NCBI GenBank assembly: GCA_017472105.1
Contig: JAFUQY010000197.1
Location: 1-5,603 of the forward strand
Direction: 5' to 3'
Source: Clostridia bacterium
GTDB taxonomy: Bacteria; Bacillota_A; Clostridia; Oscillospirales; CAG-272
Length of the DNA: 5,603 nucleotides
Shown: in pieces, positions 1-5,467 of the stretch
Position numbering within the stretch: position 1 is the stretch's first letter
Layout: every line of letters starts with the position of its first letter
Translations under genes and position numbers: made by a program
Notes under the pieces: generated by a model
What the model was told of the DNA's origin: nothing
Databases searched by the model: none
The model's input: only the letters and a program-made list of their open reading frames with translations

Positions 1-18
1 CTCCGCAAAAACTTTAGA

Positions 19-68
19 CTGACGAGGTGCAGTGGTCTAAAGGGAGTCTGTTGATATGGGTTCGTCAG
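19..68. other. Inverted repeat at repeat head, copy 1
   Basis: CTGACGA (19-25) is complementary to TCGTCAG (62-68), with a further G-T pair inside (26/61). The loop is about 35 nt. The equivalent arms exist in copy 2 (5130-5141 and 5186-5197) and are longer there. The pairing is seen directly; an RNA role is only inferred. Confidence 0.5.
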
Positions 69-86
69 CTTCAGGGGGATTTTTTT

Positions 87-326
87 ATGACTATGTGCGG
101 TTTTGGTTTTTCGATAGCTTTCTACGGATGCAATTGCGGATTGCAGCTTAGGGTGCGTAGACGAAATACTCCGTCCGAATTATCAGGAAACCGTAAGCGA
201 GTTCGCAGGGACCGCCGAGACCCTGCTCACAGCAGCCGTGAAGCGATTGCGGAATTTCGTTATTTCGGGGTATTCTTGGTCTTGGCTCACGCGCGCCGGG
301 GAGAATACCTCGATTTCGTTATTTGA
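87..326 (+). CDS. Possible small basic protein encoded by the repeat, 79 aa
   Basis: This reading frame opens at ATG 87, 8 nt after an AGGGGG Shine-Dalgarno-like run (73-78), and closes with TGA. The product starts MTMCGFGFSIAFYGCNC, then turns Arg-rich (RVRRRN, RVRRDRRDPAHSSR) and ends GEYLDFVI. The matching frame in copy 2 (5215-5394) has the same start context, the same ending and a stop at the same place (TGA here, TAA there). Indels that are not multiples of three lie outside the frame: the T-run before the ATG is 7 versus 6, and there is a 1-nt gap after the stop. The only internal indel is 60 nt. Against coding: about nine of the base changes alter the amino acid and about five do not, which is near neutral. 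I recognise no domain, so the frame may be an accident of a structured repeat. Confidence 0.25.
   Translation: MTMCGFGFSIAFYGCNCGLQLRVRRRNTPSELSGNRKRVRRDRRDPAHSSREAIAEFRYFGVFLVLAHARRGEYLDFVI
205..226. other. Conserved stem-loop inside repeat copy 1
   Basis: GCAGGG (205-210) and CCCTGC (221-226) form a 6-bp perfect stem around the loop ACCGCCGAGA. The same 22 bases occur unchanged at 5333-5354 in copy 2. There is no T-run after either arm, so it does not look like an intrinsic terminator. Confidence 0.5.
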
Positions 327-362
327 AGGTATTCTTGGTCTTGGCTCACGCGTGTCGGGGAG
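254..362. repeat. Near-tandem duplication inside repeat copy 1, period 59 nt
   Basis: ATTTCGTTATTT at 254 recurs at 313, followed in both units by GGTATTCTTGGTCTTGGCTC and then ACGCG and CGGGGAG. About 49 nt match with five mismatches. Copy 2 of the long repeat has a single unit (about 5381-5430), so the unit number varies between copies. Relative to copy 2, copy 1 gains 60 nt, which keeps the small reading frame open. Confidence 0.85.
302..335. other. Conserved hairpin AGAATACCT/AGGTATTCT, copy 1
   Basis: AGAATACCT (302-310) is perfectly complementary to AGGTATTCT (327-335), giving a 9-bp stem with a 16-nt loop. Because of the tandem duplication, AGAATACC (302-309) can pair instead with GGTATTCT at 269-276, so two exclusive hairpins are possible. 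The hairpin recurs in copy 2 at 5370-5403. Confidence 0.5.
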
Positions 363-382
363 TGATGACGTCATTTTCGTAG

Positions 383-403
383 GGTCGACCCTTGCGGTTG
401 ACC
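383..403. other. Terminal hairpin of repeat copy 1
   Basis: GGTCGACC (383-390) pairs with GGTTGACC (396-403) through seven Watson-Crick pairs and one G-T pair around the loop CTTGC. It follows the bases CGTAGGG, as the different hairpin at 5454-5467 does in copy 2. On the minus strand it lies about 70 nt past the PHP gene stop, but no U-run follows, so termination there is doubtful. Confidence 0.5.
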
Positions 404-474
404 GCTGAACAAACCTAAGTGATGCATATGTTCTCACCCACGCGTCGGTTCATGCCAACTCCGGCTTCACTTCC

Positions 475-1761
475 TCAGCAATTCCCGCCGATATCGGAGT
501 AAATCTTCACTCTTTCCTCGAGCGTCGGGTGTGCGGTTTTGGTTTCGTCGGAGAACATGGAGTCTCTGACATCCGCGGAGGCGGCGATTTCGTGACCGAT
601 CAGGGCGTAGGTTGCGGTTCTGAGGTGCGCGTATGCGGGATCGGCGAGTGCCTGACAGATGAAGGACTGACGCGGAGAGTTGATATCCTCGCCGGAGATT
701 TCGTAAAGTCCCCGTTCTGCGCACAGATCCATGACGCGTCTGAGCTGTTCCTTGGTATTCCGGGAGGGCATATAGGTCACGGCGTCAAATCCGCAGTCTG
801 CGAGGGTATCGAACAGTTCGGGAAGGTAATCGTCCTCGAACTTCTGCGCCTTTTTATCGCCTGTGGGAGATTCGCCGACGTCACCGAGGTACGCGTATGC
901 GGAGATTGCGCCCAGCTTCTTTGCGAGAGCGGTGAATTCGCGGATGTTCATGCATTCCTCGGTCGCGTCCACGTAGAACTTTTCAACAAGGCTGGACTTG
1001 AGCACGCCGAGAATATCGAATTCGTAGAAGTTTTCGGGTGCGTCGATGAGCTTCTGACGGGTCTTTTCCGCCATTTTCTTACCGCAGAGGGTATCAATGA
1101 AGTCGCACGCCGCCGCTCTGTCGGGATATTTTGCGGTGATTTTCTTGGTCAAACCGTAGCAGATGTGTCTTTCGGTCACGCTTCCGCCTTCGTCTGCCAT
1201 GGAAAGCGGGTACACGTCGGCATCGAAATCGAGCGTGATGCCGAAGGGTTCGGTGAGCGCGGTGATATTTGCGCACATCTTCCGGTTGCGTACATTTCTC
1301 TTTTCGCGCACAGTTTTCAGCACTTCCTCAGCCGCGTCGATGTTCTGATGCGGGATGCCGTGCATGGCGAGATACGCGCAGGAGCACTGGTCGGGGTTAT
1401 TGATCTTTTTGCCGGTGAGAGGTGTGCCGTCAACGTTCACTCTGCACTCAAAACCGCAGGTGATGGGCATTTCCATGATCTCGCCGGCTTTGATGAACTC
1501 TCTCAGACCCGCAACGGAGTCATGGTCCATGATGCCCGCGGTGCGGAGTCCGGCATTCCACGCATAGAACACCGCAGACGTAGGGGTATAGGGAGAGAAA
1601 GAATAGCTGGTGTGGATGTGGTTGTTGACGAAGATGCCCCGCTCGGGAGTTTCGATCTCGCCGGCGTTGATTTTCGCCTTGATTTCTGCCAGAGCCGCCA
1701 GCCGCTGTTCAGCGGAAACATCGGTACGGCCGATCATGTCAAGAAGCGCGGTTGTTTCCAT
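475..1761 (-). CDS. PHP-domain metal-dependent hydrolase, 428 aa
   Basis: The PHP superfamily comprises metal-dependent phosphoesterases, including the polymerase-associated domain, histidinol phosphatase and RNA/nucleotide phosphatases. After a helical N-terminal segment (residues 1-42), the first metal motif NNHIHTSYS gives H48 and H50. It is followed by GIMDHDSVAG (D79, H80, D81), GFECRV with E105, MHGIPH with H134, and H199 in ERHIC. A late acidic motif SGEDINSPRQ (E358, D359) and GHE (H390) sit near the end. The usual closing D-x-H of the PHP site is not obvious, and SGEDIN stands in its place. The ATG has an AAAGGG ribosome site 7 nt upstream. The gene follows the methyltransferase gene by 32 nt and is probably last in the operon. 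There are no membrane segments or signal peptide, so it should be cytoplasmic. The fold is fairly certain; the substrate is unknown. Confidence 0.88.
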   Translation of the reverse strand: METTALLDMIGRTDVSAEQRLAALAEIKAKINAGEIETPERGIFVNNHIHTSYSFSPYTPTSAVFYAWNAGLRTAGIMDHDSVAGLREFIKAGEIMEMPITCGFECRVNVDGTPLTGKKINNPDQCSCAYLAMHGIPHQNIDAAEEVLKTVREKRNVRNRKMCANITALTEPFGITLDFDADVYPLSMADEGGSVTERHICYGLTKKITAKYPDRAAACDFIDTLCGKKMAEKTRQKLIDAPENFYEFDILGVLKSSLVEKFYVDATEECMNIREFTALAKKLGAISAYAYLGDVGESPTGDKKAQKFEDDYLPELFDTLADCGFDAVTYMPSRNTKEQLRRVMDLCAERGLYEISGEDINSPRQSFICQALADPAYAHLRTATYALIGHEIAASADVRDSMFSDETKTAHPTLEERVKIYSDIGGNC

Positions 1762-1768
1762 GGTTTTG

Positions 1769-1774
1769 CCCTTT
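1769..1774 (-). promoter_or_regulatory. Ribosome binding site of the PHP gene
   Basis: AAAGGG on the minus strand lies 7 nt before the ATG at 1761. It lies within the 32-nt gap after the methyltransferase stop and supports that start codon. Confidence 0.65.
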
Positions 1775-1793
1775 CTGTTGTGATAAAAGATTC

Positions 1794-2990
1794 TTAATTT
1801 CCGTCATAGCACACGAACAGCTTTTCATCCGGATCTTTTCCGTAGAAGAACCGGTATGCCGCCGTGTATTTTTCCCGTTTCTGCCGTGCCTCGTCGGAGT
1901 CAAAGCGGAAATTCTTCCGTCTCACGCCGCGGAGCATGACATTTTTCGGGGTATCCTCGGGGTCGATCAGCTCGGTGGCGTCGGTTTTATAGCCTTCCGC
2001 TTCGAGCTTGAGGAGTCTGAGGGCATCGGTTGCCGCCGTCGCGAGCTTCTGTCTGAGAATCGAACGGTCGGCGATGAAGTCCAGCTCGGGACAGTCCATA
2101 TCGTTGTTGAGCCGGTGATGACAGCACGGCGTGGACAGAATCACATCCGCACGGTGACGGGACGCGAAGCTGAGCACGATATCGGTCGCGATGTCGCACG
2201 CATGCAGGGAGATGACAAGATCGGGCGCTCTCTCGGGTGTGAAGTCATCAATATTCATGCACAGAAACTCCATCCCGGTCATGCCCGCCGCCTTTGCAAC
2301 GTCATTGCAGAAATCCATGACGCTCTGCTTGAGGTCCACGCAGGTCATTTTCACGTCCCGTCCGCAGACCGCGGTGAGCACATGATACGCCGCGAAGCTG
2401 AGATAGCTCTTGCCGCAGCAGAGATCGCAGACGTAGAGGGTGCCTTCCCGGTTCAGCTTCTTTTCCGCCTCGACGATATACTCGGAAAACCGGCAGATCT
2501 GGCGGAATTTTGACTGTTTTTTATCGTGGATGCGTCCTTTTTCATCGGAAACGCCGAGCGCCTTGAGGAACGCTTCTTCCCCGGTGAGGAGGCGGTTCTT
2601 TTCCCGGTCGTTTTTCACTTCATTTTCCGTGGATTTCGCAGCCGCGTCGCCGATTTTTCCCTTTTTGAGGAGCGTGACCGCGCCTTTTTTCGAGATCATC
2701 ACGGATGCGTTCCCGGTTTTATCGGTGAGATCGGCTTTTCTGTATGTATCGAAATACCGCTCGACGGCATCTTCCAGCCGATCGGCAGGCACGTTTTCCT
2801 GCGAAACTCTGCCTTCGGTGAGGGAGGTTTCAAACTGCACGACGGATGCGCCGCCGATCTGACGGAGAGTTCCCCTGCACTTGATGCAGTCACCGCCGGT
2901 GGGAGCATGGAACGTGAGGCTGACAAGGGTGCCCGCAGTCATACTCTGCTTCACGAGAGCGGCAAAGGAAGTGATTTTTTCGTTTTTCAT
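1794..2990 (-). CDS. Class I SAM-dependent methyltransferase, METTL25/Methyltransf_32-like, 398 aa
   Basis: The catalytic half begins near residue 150. Motif I is VCDLCCGKSYLSF (about 187-199), the SAM-binding glycine motif. VDLK (218-221) carries the acidic residue expected to hold the SAM ribose, and MNIDDF (245-250) is a plausible adenine-side motif. LHACDIATD (262-270) and TPCCHH (287-292) follow. The LHAC and CCHH pair resembles the HTCGDL and CCYH motifs I recall from METTL25/RRNAD1 relatives, so I favour that family. Residues 1-125 form a separate, probably beta-rich domain that I do not recognise; it may bind substrate, possibly RNA, but this is inference. Residues 125-165 and 365-380 are highly charged and probably helical. 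The gene starts 18 nt after plsY without a clear Shine-Dalgarno site. The substrate cannot be determined from the sequence. Confidence 0.85.
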   Translation of the reverse strand: MKNEKITSFAALVKQSMTAGTLVSLTFHAPTGGDCIKCRGTLRQIGGASVVQFETSLTEGRVSQENVPADRLEDAVERYFDTYRKADLTDKTGNASVMISKKGAVTLLKKGKIGDAAAKSTENEVKNDREKNRLLTGEEAFLKALGVSDEKGRIHDKKQSKFRQICRFSEYIVEAEKKLNREGTLYVCDLCCGKSYLSFAAYHVLTAVCGRDVKMTCVDLKQSVMDFCNDVAKAAGMTGMEFLCMNIDDFTPERAPDLVISLHACDIATDIVLSFASRHRADVILSTPCCHHRLNNDMDCPELDFIADRSILRQKLATAATDALRLLKLEAEGYKTDATELIDPEDTPKNVMLRGVRRKNFRFDSDEARQKREKYTAAYRFFYGKDPDEKLFVCYDGN

Positions 2991-3008
2991 AATTCAACAG
3001 ACGGAGTA

Positions 3009-3707
3009 TTATGATTCCGTTTTTTTGCTTTTCTTGAATTCGAATCTGCTTTCGGTTCCCTTGAAGATGCGCTTGATGTTGGGGATATGCTTGATGACGA
3101 CGATGATGGCAATGCCGAGCGCGATGAACTCGATGAGGCTGAGGCCGGTGTTGTTCATGCGGTTGAGGATGAGCGGGAAGAGCATGGAGCAGAGCACAGA
3201 ACCGAAGGAGATATACTTGGTGCACGCCACGGACGCAACGAAGATGACGAGGAGGATGCAGAAGATGCGCCAGTCGAGCATGAGAAGGAGGGATGCGAGA
3301 CAGACGACGCCCTTGCCGCCCTTGAAGCGGTAGAACACGGGGTAAATATGTCCGATGAAGCATGCGAATGCTGCGATATACGCGGTGAGGTAGCCGAAGA
3401 CGCACCATCCGATCATGACGGCGGCGACGGTTTTTAAGATATCGCCGAGGAAGGTGATGATGGCTGCCTTCTTGCCGTAGGTACGCATAACGTTGGTGAA
3501 TCCGGCGTTGCCGCTGCCGTGATCACGGACGTCGTCGTGGTACATTTTTCCGGAAACGATGATGGCGGTATTGATACTGCCGAGGAGGTAGGGGATGCCG
3601 ACATAGACGAGGATGAGTGCAAGGCTTGCCCAGAGAGGAATATTCTTCCAGTAGTAGCCGATCAGGCCGGTGAAGCCCATTTCATATTTCAAAAACAGAT
3701 GCAGCAT
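3009..3707 (-). CDS. plsY: Acyl-phosphate:glycerol-3-phosphate acyltransferase PlsY, 232 aa
   Basis: PlsY transfers an acyl group from acyl-phosphate (made by PlsX) to glycerol-3-phosphate at the inner membrane, giving lysophosphatidate, the first step of phospholipid synthesis. All family signatures are visible. GSI (43-45) and K54 lead into VRDHGSGNAGFTNVMR (60-75). GHIYPVFYRFKGGKG (119-133) is the Gly/Lys-rich glycerol-phosphate loop. TKYISFGS (163-170) is the third motif. Hydrophobic segments near 25-50, 82-120, 137-162, 166-182 and 190-206 fit a multi-pass membrane protein. The C-terminus is basic (KRIFKGTESRFEFKKSKK). At 232 aa it is longer than the usual roughly 190-215, mainly because of about 25 residues before the first membrane segment. 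The chosen ATG overlaps the der stop (TAATG) and has GAGAGGA 6 nt upstream, which supports the long form. Confidence 0.97.
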   Translation of the reverse strand: MLHLFLKYEMGFTGLIGYYWKNIPLWASLALILVYVGIPYLLGSINTAIIVSGKMYHDDVRDHGSGNAGFTNVMRTYGKKAAIITFLGDILKTVAAVMIGWCVFGYLTAYIAAFACFIGHIYPVFYRFKGGKGVVCLASLLLMLDWRIFCILLVIFVASVACTKYISFGSVLCSMLFPLILNRMNNTGLSLIEFIALGIAIIVVIKHIPNIKRIFKGTESRFEFKKSKKTES

Positions 3708-5041
3708 TATTTATCCTCTCCCTCGCCCTTCTGACGGATGATGAGTCTGATCGGAGTACCGCGGAAACCGAAGGTCTGGCGGAGGCAGTTTTCGAGATAC
3801 CGCTGGTAGGAGAAATGGAACAGCTCGGCGTTGTTGCAGAAGATGACGAACGTCGGCGGAGCCACCTGAGTCTGGGTCATATAGTAAATCTTGAGTCGTC
3901 TGCCCTTATCGGACGGGGGCTGAACTCTGGCAACGGCGTCCGCGAGCACGTCATTGAGCATACCGGTGGAGACGCGCATATTGGTCTGGTTATGGACGTA
4001 GTTGATCTGTTCGAACAGCTTATCGACGCGCTGACCGGTCTTTGCGGAGATGAACATGATGGGCGCGTAGGTCATATAGGACAGGGAGTCGTAGATTTTC
4101 TTGGTGAAATCGTTGGTGGTATCGTTGGACTTGTCGATGGAGTCCCACTTATTGATGCAGATGATGGATGCTTTTCCGGCTTCATGCGCGATACCGGCGA
4201 TTTTTTCGTCCTGTTCGGTGACGCCTTCATTGGCATCGACCATGAGAAGGCAGACGTTCGCTCTCTCGACAGCCATTTTTGCGCGGAGCACGCTGATCTT
4301 TTCGATTTTGTCGTCGACTCTGGACTGGCGTCTGATGCCGGCGGTATCGATGAAGTTATACTTGCCGTGATCGTTTTCGAAGTAGGTATCGATGGCGTCG
4401 CGGGTAGTGCCGGGGATATCGGACACGATGCATCTTTCGTCGCCGAGGATACGGTTGACGAGGGAGGATTTGCCCGCGTTCGGCTTACCGATGACGGCAA
4501 CAGACACGGTATCGTTATCCTCGTCCTCTTCCTCGAAATCGCCGAGTGCGTCCAGGCATGCGTCAAGGACATCGCCGCTTCCGCTTCCGTGGAGGGAGGA
4601 AATCGCGATGGGATCGATATCGAAGCCGAGCTCATAGAACTCGTAGAATTCGGGCGCGACGTCACCGATTTTGTCGGACTTATTGATGCACGGAACGACG
4701 GGCTTGCCGGATTTCTTGAGCATGAGCGCGATATCCATGTCATCGGCAAGAAGGCCGGTACGGATGTCGCACATGAAAATGATGACATCGGCCGTATCAA
4801 TCGCGACCTGCGCCTGTTCACGCATCTTCTTCAGAATGATGTTGTCCGTCTTCGGCTCAATCCCGCCCGTATCGATCACAACGAGCGTTCTGCCTCTCCA
4901 TTCGGTTTCTCCGTAAATCCGGTCTCTCGTAATGCCCGGACAGTCTTCCACGATCGCACGTCTCTCGCCGATCAGTTTATTGAAAAGTGTGCTCTTGCCG
5001 ACATTCGGACGTCCGACAATCGCAATCACAGGCTTTGCCAT
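3707..5041 (-). CDS. der: Ribosome-assembly GTPase Der (EngA), 444 aa
   Basis: Der is an essential tandem GTPase that binds the 50S subunit and drives its late assembly. GTPase domain 1 shows GRPNVGKST (10-18), ITRDR (37-41), DTGG (57-60), NKSD (120-123) and an ISS G5 element (147-149). An acidic linker (EEEDEDND, 170-177) leads to GTPase domain 2, with GKPNAGKSS (185-193), GTTRD (211-215), DTAG (232-235), NKWD (297-300) and SAK (332-334). The C-terminal KH-like domain covers about 355-438, with the typical VQPPSDKGRRLKIYYMTQ stretch. The length is close to that of Bacillus Der. Every nucleotide-binding motif is intact, so the protein should be functional. The ATG has a GGAG site 9 nt upstream. 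plsY overlaps its stop by one base, implying translational coupling. A long repeat separates der from the DUF512-type gene upstream. Confidence 0.99.
   Translation of the reverse strand: MAKPVIAIVGRPNVGKSTLFNKLIGERRAIVEDCPGITRDRIYGETEWRGRTLVVIDTGGIEPKTDNIILKKMREQAQVAIDTADVIIFMCDIRTGLLADDMDIALMLKKSGKPVVPCINKSDKIGDVAPEFYEFYELGFDIDPIAISSLHGSGSGDVLDACLDALGDFEEEDEDNDTVSVAVIGKPNAGKSSLVNRILGDERCIVSDIPGTTRDAIDTYFENDHGKYNFIDTAGIRRQSRVDDKIEKISVLRAKMAVERANVCLLMVDANEGVTEQDEKIAGIAHEAGKASIICINKWDSIDKSNDTTNDFTKKIYDSLSYMTYAPIMFISAKTGQRVDKLFEQINYVHNQTNMRVSTGMLNDVLADAVARVQPPSDKGRRLKIYYMTQTQVAPPTFVIFCNNAELFHFSYQRYLENCLRQTFGFRGTPIRLIIRQKGEGEDK
3714..3720 (-). promoter_or_regulatory. plsY ribosome binding site inside the end of der
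   Basis: GAGAGGA on the minus strand lies 6 nt before the plsY ATG and within the last codons of der (Gly-Glu-Asp-Lys). With the TAATG stop/start overlap it supports re-initiation by ribosomes finishing der, and it fixes the plsY start. Confidence 0.7.
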
Positions 5042-5050
5042 TTTTCTGTT

Positions 5051-5055
5051 CTCCG
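5051..5055 (-). promoter_or_regulatory. der ribosome binding site
   Basis: CGGAG on the minus strand ends 9 nt before the der ATG at 5041. The spacer is A-rich (AACAGAAAA), a favourable initiation context. Confidence 0.65.
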
Positions 5056-5096
5056 TTTCTGTTAGGTTAGGTTGTTAGTAAAGAGGAGTACGGGTC

Positions 5097-5112
5097 GCTT
5101 TTTGAAAAAAGC
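5097..5112. other. A/T-rich inverted repeat in the der leader
   Basis: GCTTTTT (5097-5103) and AAAAAGC (5106-5112) are perfectly complementary with two bases between them. It abuts the start of the aligned part of repeat copy 2 and may be the true outer end of the element; the matching part of copy 1 would fall outside the window. On the minus strand it precedes der by about 55 nt. A two-base loop makes it a poor hairpin, so a terminator role is uncertain. Confidence 0.35.
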
Positions 5113-5129
5113 TCCGCAAAAACTTTCGA

Positions 5130-5197
5130 CTGACGAAGTCGGTCAGCTGACAGAAGTGCAGTGGTCTACGGGGAGTCAGTTGATATGATTTCGTCAG
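5130..5197. other. Inverted repeat at repeat head, copy 2
   Basis: CTGACGAAGTCG (5130-5141) pairs with TGATTTCGTCAG (5186-5197) over 12 positions, ten Watson-Crick and two G-T. The palindrome GTCAGCTGAC (5142-5151) lies in the loop and shares the GTCAG/CTGAC motif, so alternative pairings are possible. Confidence 0.5.
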
Positions 5198-5214
5198 CTT
5201 CAGGGGGATTTTTT

Positions 5215-5394
5215 ATGACTATGTGCAGTTTTGATTTTTTGATAGCTTTCTACGGGTACAATTGCGGATTGCAGCTGAGGGTGCGCAGACGAAATATTCC
5301 GTCCGGATTATCAGGAAACTGTACGCGAGTTCGCAGGGACCGCCGAGACCCTGCTCACAGCAGCCGTGGAGAATACCTTGATTTCGTTATCTAA
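5215..5394 (+). CDS. Possible small basic protein encoded by the repeat, 59 aa
   Basis: This is the counterpart of the frame at 87-326. ATG 5215 follows an AGGGGG run by 7 nt, and the frame ends in TAA at the position of the TGA in copy 1. The product begins MTMCSFDFLIAFYGYNC, continues LQLRVRRRN and RVRRDRRDPAHSSR, and ends GEYLDFVI. It lacks 20 residues present between SSR and GEYLDF in copy 1. Frame, start context and stop position are kept in both copies, which hints at coding, but the substitution pattern is close to neutral and no family is recognised. Confidence 0.25.
   Translation: MTMCSFDFLIAFYGYNCGLQLRVRRRNIPSGLSGNCTRVRRDRRDPAHSSRGEYLDFVI
5333..5354. other. Conserved stem-loop inside repeat copy 2
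   Basis: GCAGGG (5333-5338) pairs with CCCTGC (5349-5354) around a 10-nt loop. It is identical in sequence to 205-226 in copy 1. Confidence 0.5.
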
Positions 5395-5403
5395 GGGTAT
5401 TCT
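5370..5403. other. Conserved hairpin AGAATACC/GGTATTCT, copy 2
   Basis: AGAATACC (5370-5377) and GGTATTCT (5396-5403) form an 8-bp perfect stem with an 18-nt loop. It matches the hairpin at 302-335 in copy 1, although the loop sequences differ. Only one partner arm exists here, so no alternative pairing is possible. Confidence 0.5.
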
Positions 5404-5453
5404 TGGGTTGGGCTCACGCGCGCCGGGGAGGATGACGTAGTTGTTCGTAGGGG

Positions 5454-5467
5454 CGATTCACGAATCG
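5454..5467. other. Terminal hairpin of repeat copy 2
   Basis: CGATTC (5454-5459) and GAATCG (5462-5467) are complementary with two bases between. GG (5451-5452) and CC (5469-5470) can extend the stem past a G-A mismatch. The preceding CGTAGGG matches the base of the terminal hairpin in copy 1. The hairpin lies 20 nt past the DUF512-type gene stop on the minus strand, but no U-run follows. Confidence 0.45.

Larger units (their letters stand above)
1..403 (+). repeat. Long intergenic repeat, copy 1 (left edge probably cut by window)
   Basis: This stretch matches 5112-5470 in the same orientation, starting at the first base of the window. The copies run in parallel through CTCCGCAAAAACTTT, GTGCAGTGGTCTA, TCGTCAGCTTCAGGGGGA, a small reading frame, a GTATTCTTG...GGCTCACGCG block and a terminal CGTAGGG...CGA hairpin. 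By hand count, about 14 of 180 aligned bases differ in the frame region (roughly 92% identity), and most changes are transitions. Copy 1 lacks 18 nt that copy 2 has near its start (around 5138-5155), and it carries 60 nt extra inside the frame. I see no transposase and no convincing terminal inverted repeats. It is most likely a dispersed non-autonomous intergenic repeat; strand is assigned arbitrarily. Confidence 0.9.

Noticed and set aside
61..90. G-run followed by T-run (AGGGGG then TTTTTTT) read as an intrinsic terminator
   Set aside because: No compact GC-rich stem directly precedes the T-run; the nearest stem has a loop of about 35 nt and ends 11 nt earlier. A ribosome-site reading fits at least as well.
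254..362. CRISPR-like array
   Set aside because: There are only two units with a very short variable part, and the units are imperfect; no cas genes are present.
183..437. Open frame of 84 codons on the minus strand through repeat copy 1
   Set aside because: It runs through the repeat hairpins, and its start lies in the unique spacer outside the shared part. It has no clear ribosome site, so the plus-strand frame is the better of two weak candidates.
529..1797. Open frame of 422 codons on the plus strand
   Set aside because: It lies antisense to the PHP gene, whose motifs and ribosome site are clear. Its translation shows no recognisable family and looks like a codon-bias shadow.
1752..2513. 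Open frame of 253 codons on the plus strand
   Set aside because: It is antisense to the methyltransferase gene, with no recognisable domain; it is a shadow.
3815..5065. Open frame of 416 codons on the plus strand
   Set aside because: It is antisense to der, which has all its GTPase motifs. The plus-strand product is a shadow arising from the codon usage of der.
5077..5106. Possible der promoter on the minus strand: TTCAAA, 18 nt, TTTACT
   Set aside because: Each box matches the sigma-70 consensus at only four of six positions, and the -35 falls inside the A/T inverted repeat. This is too weak to list as a feature.
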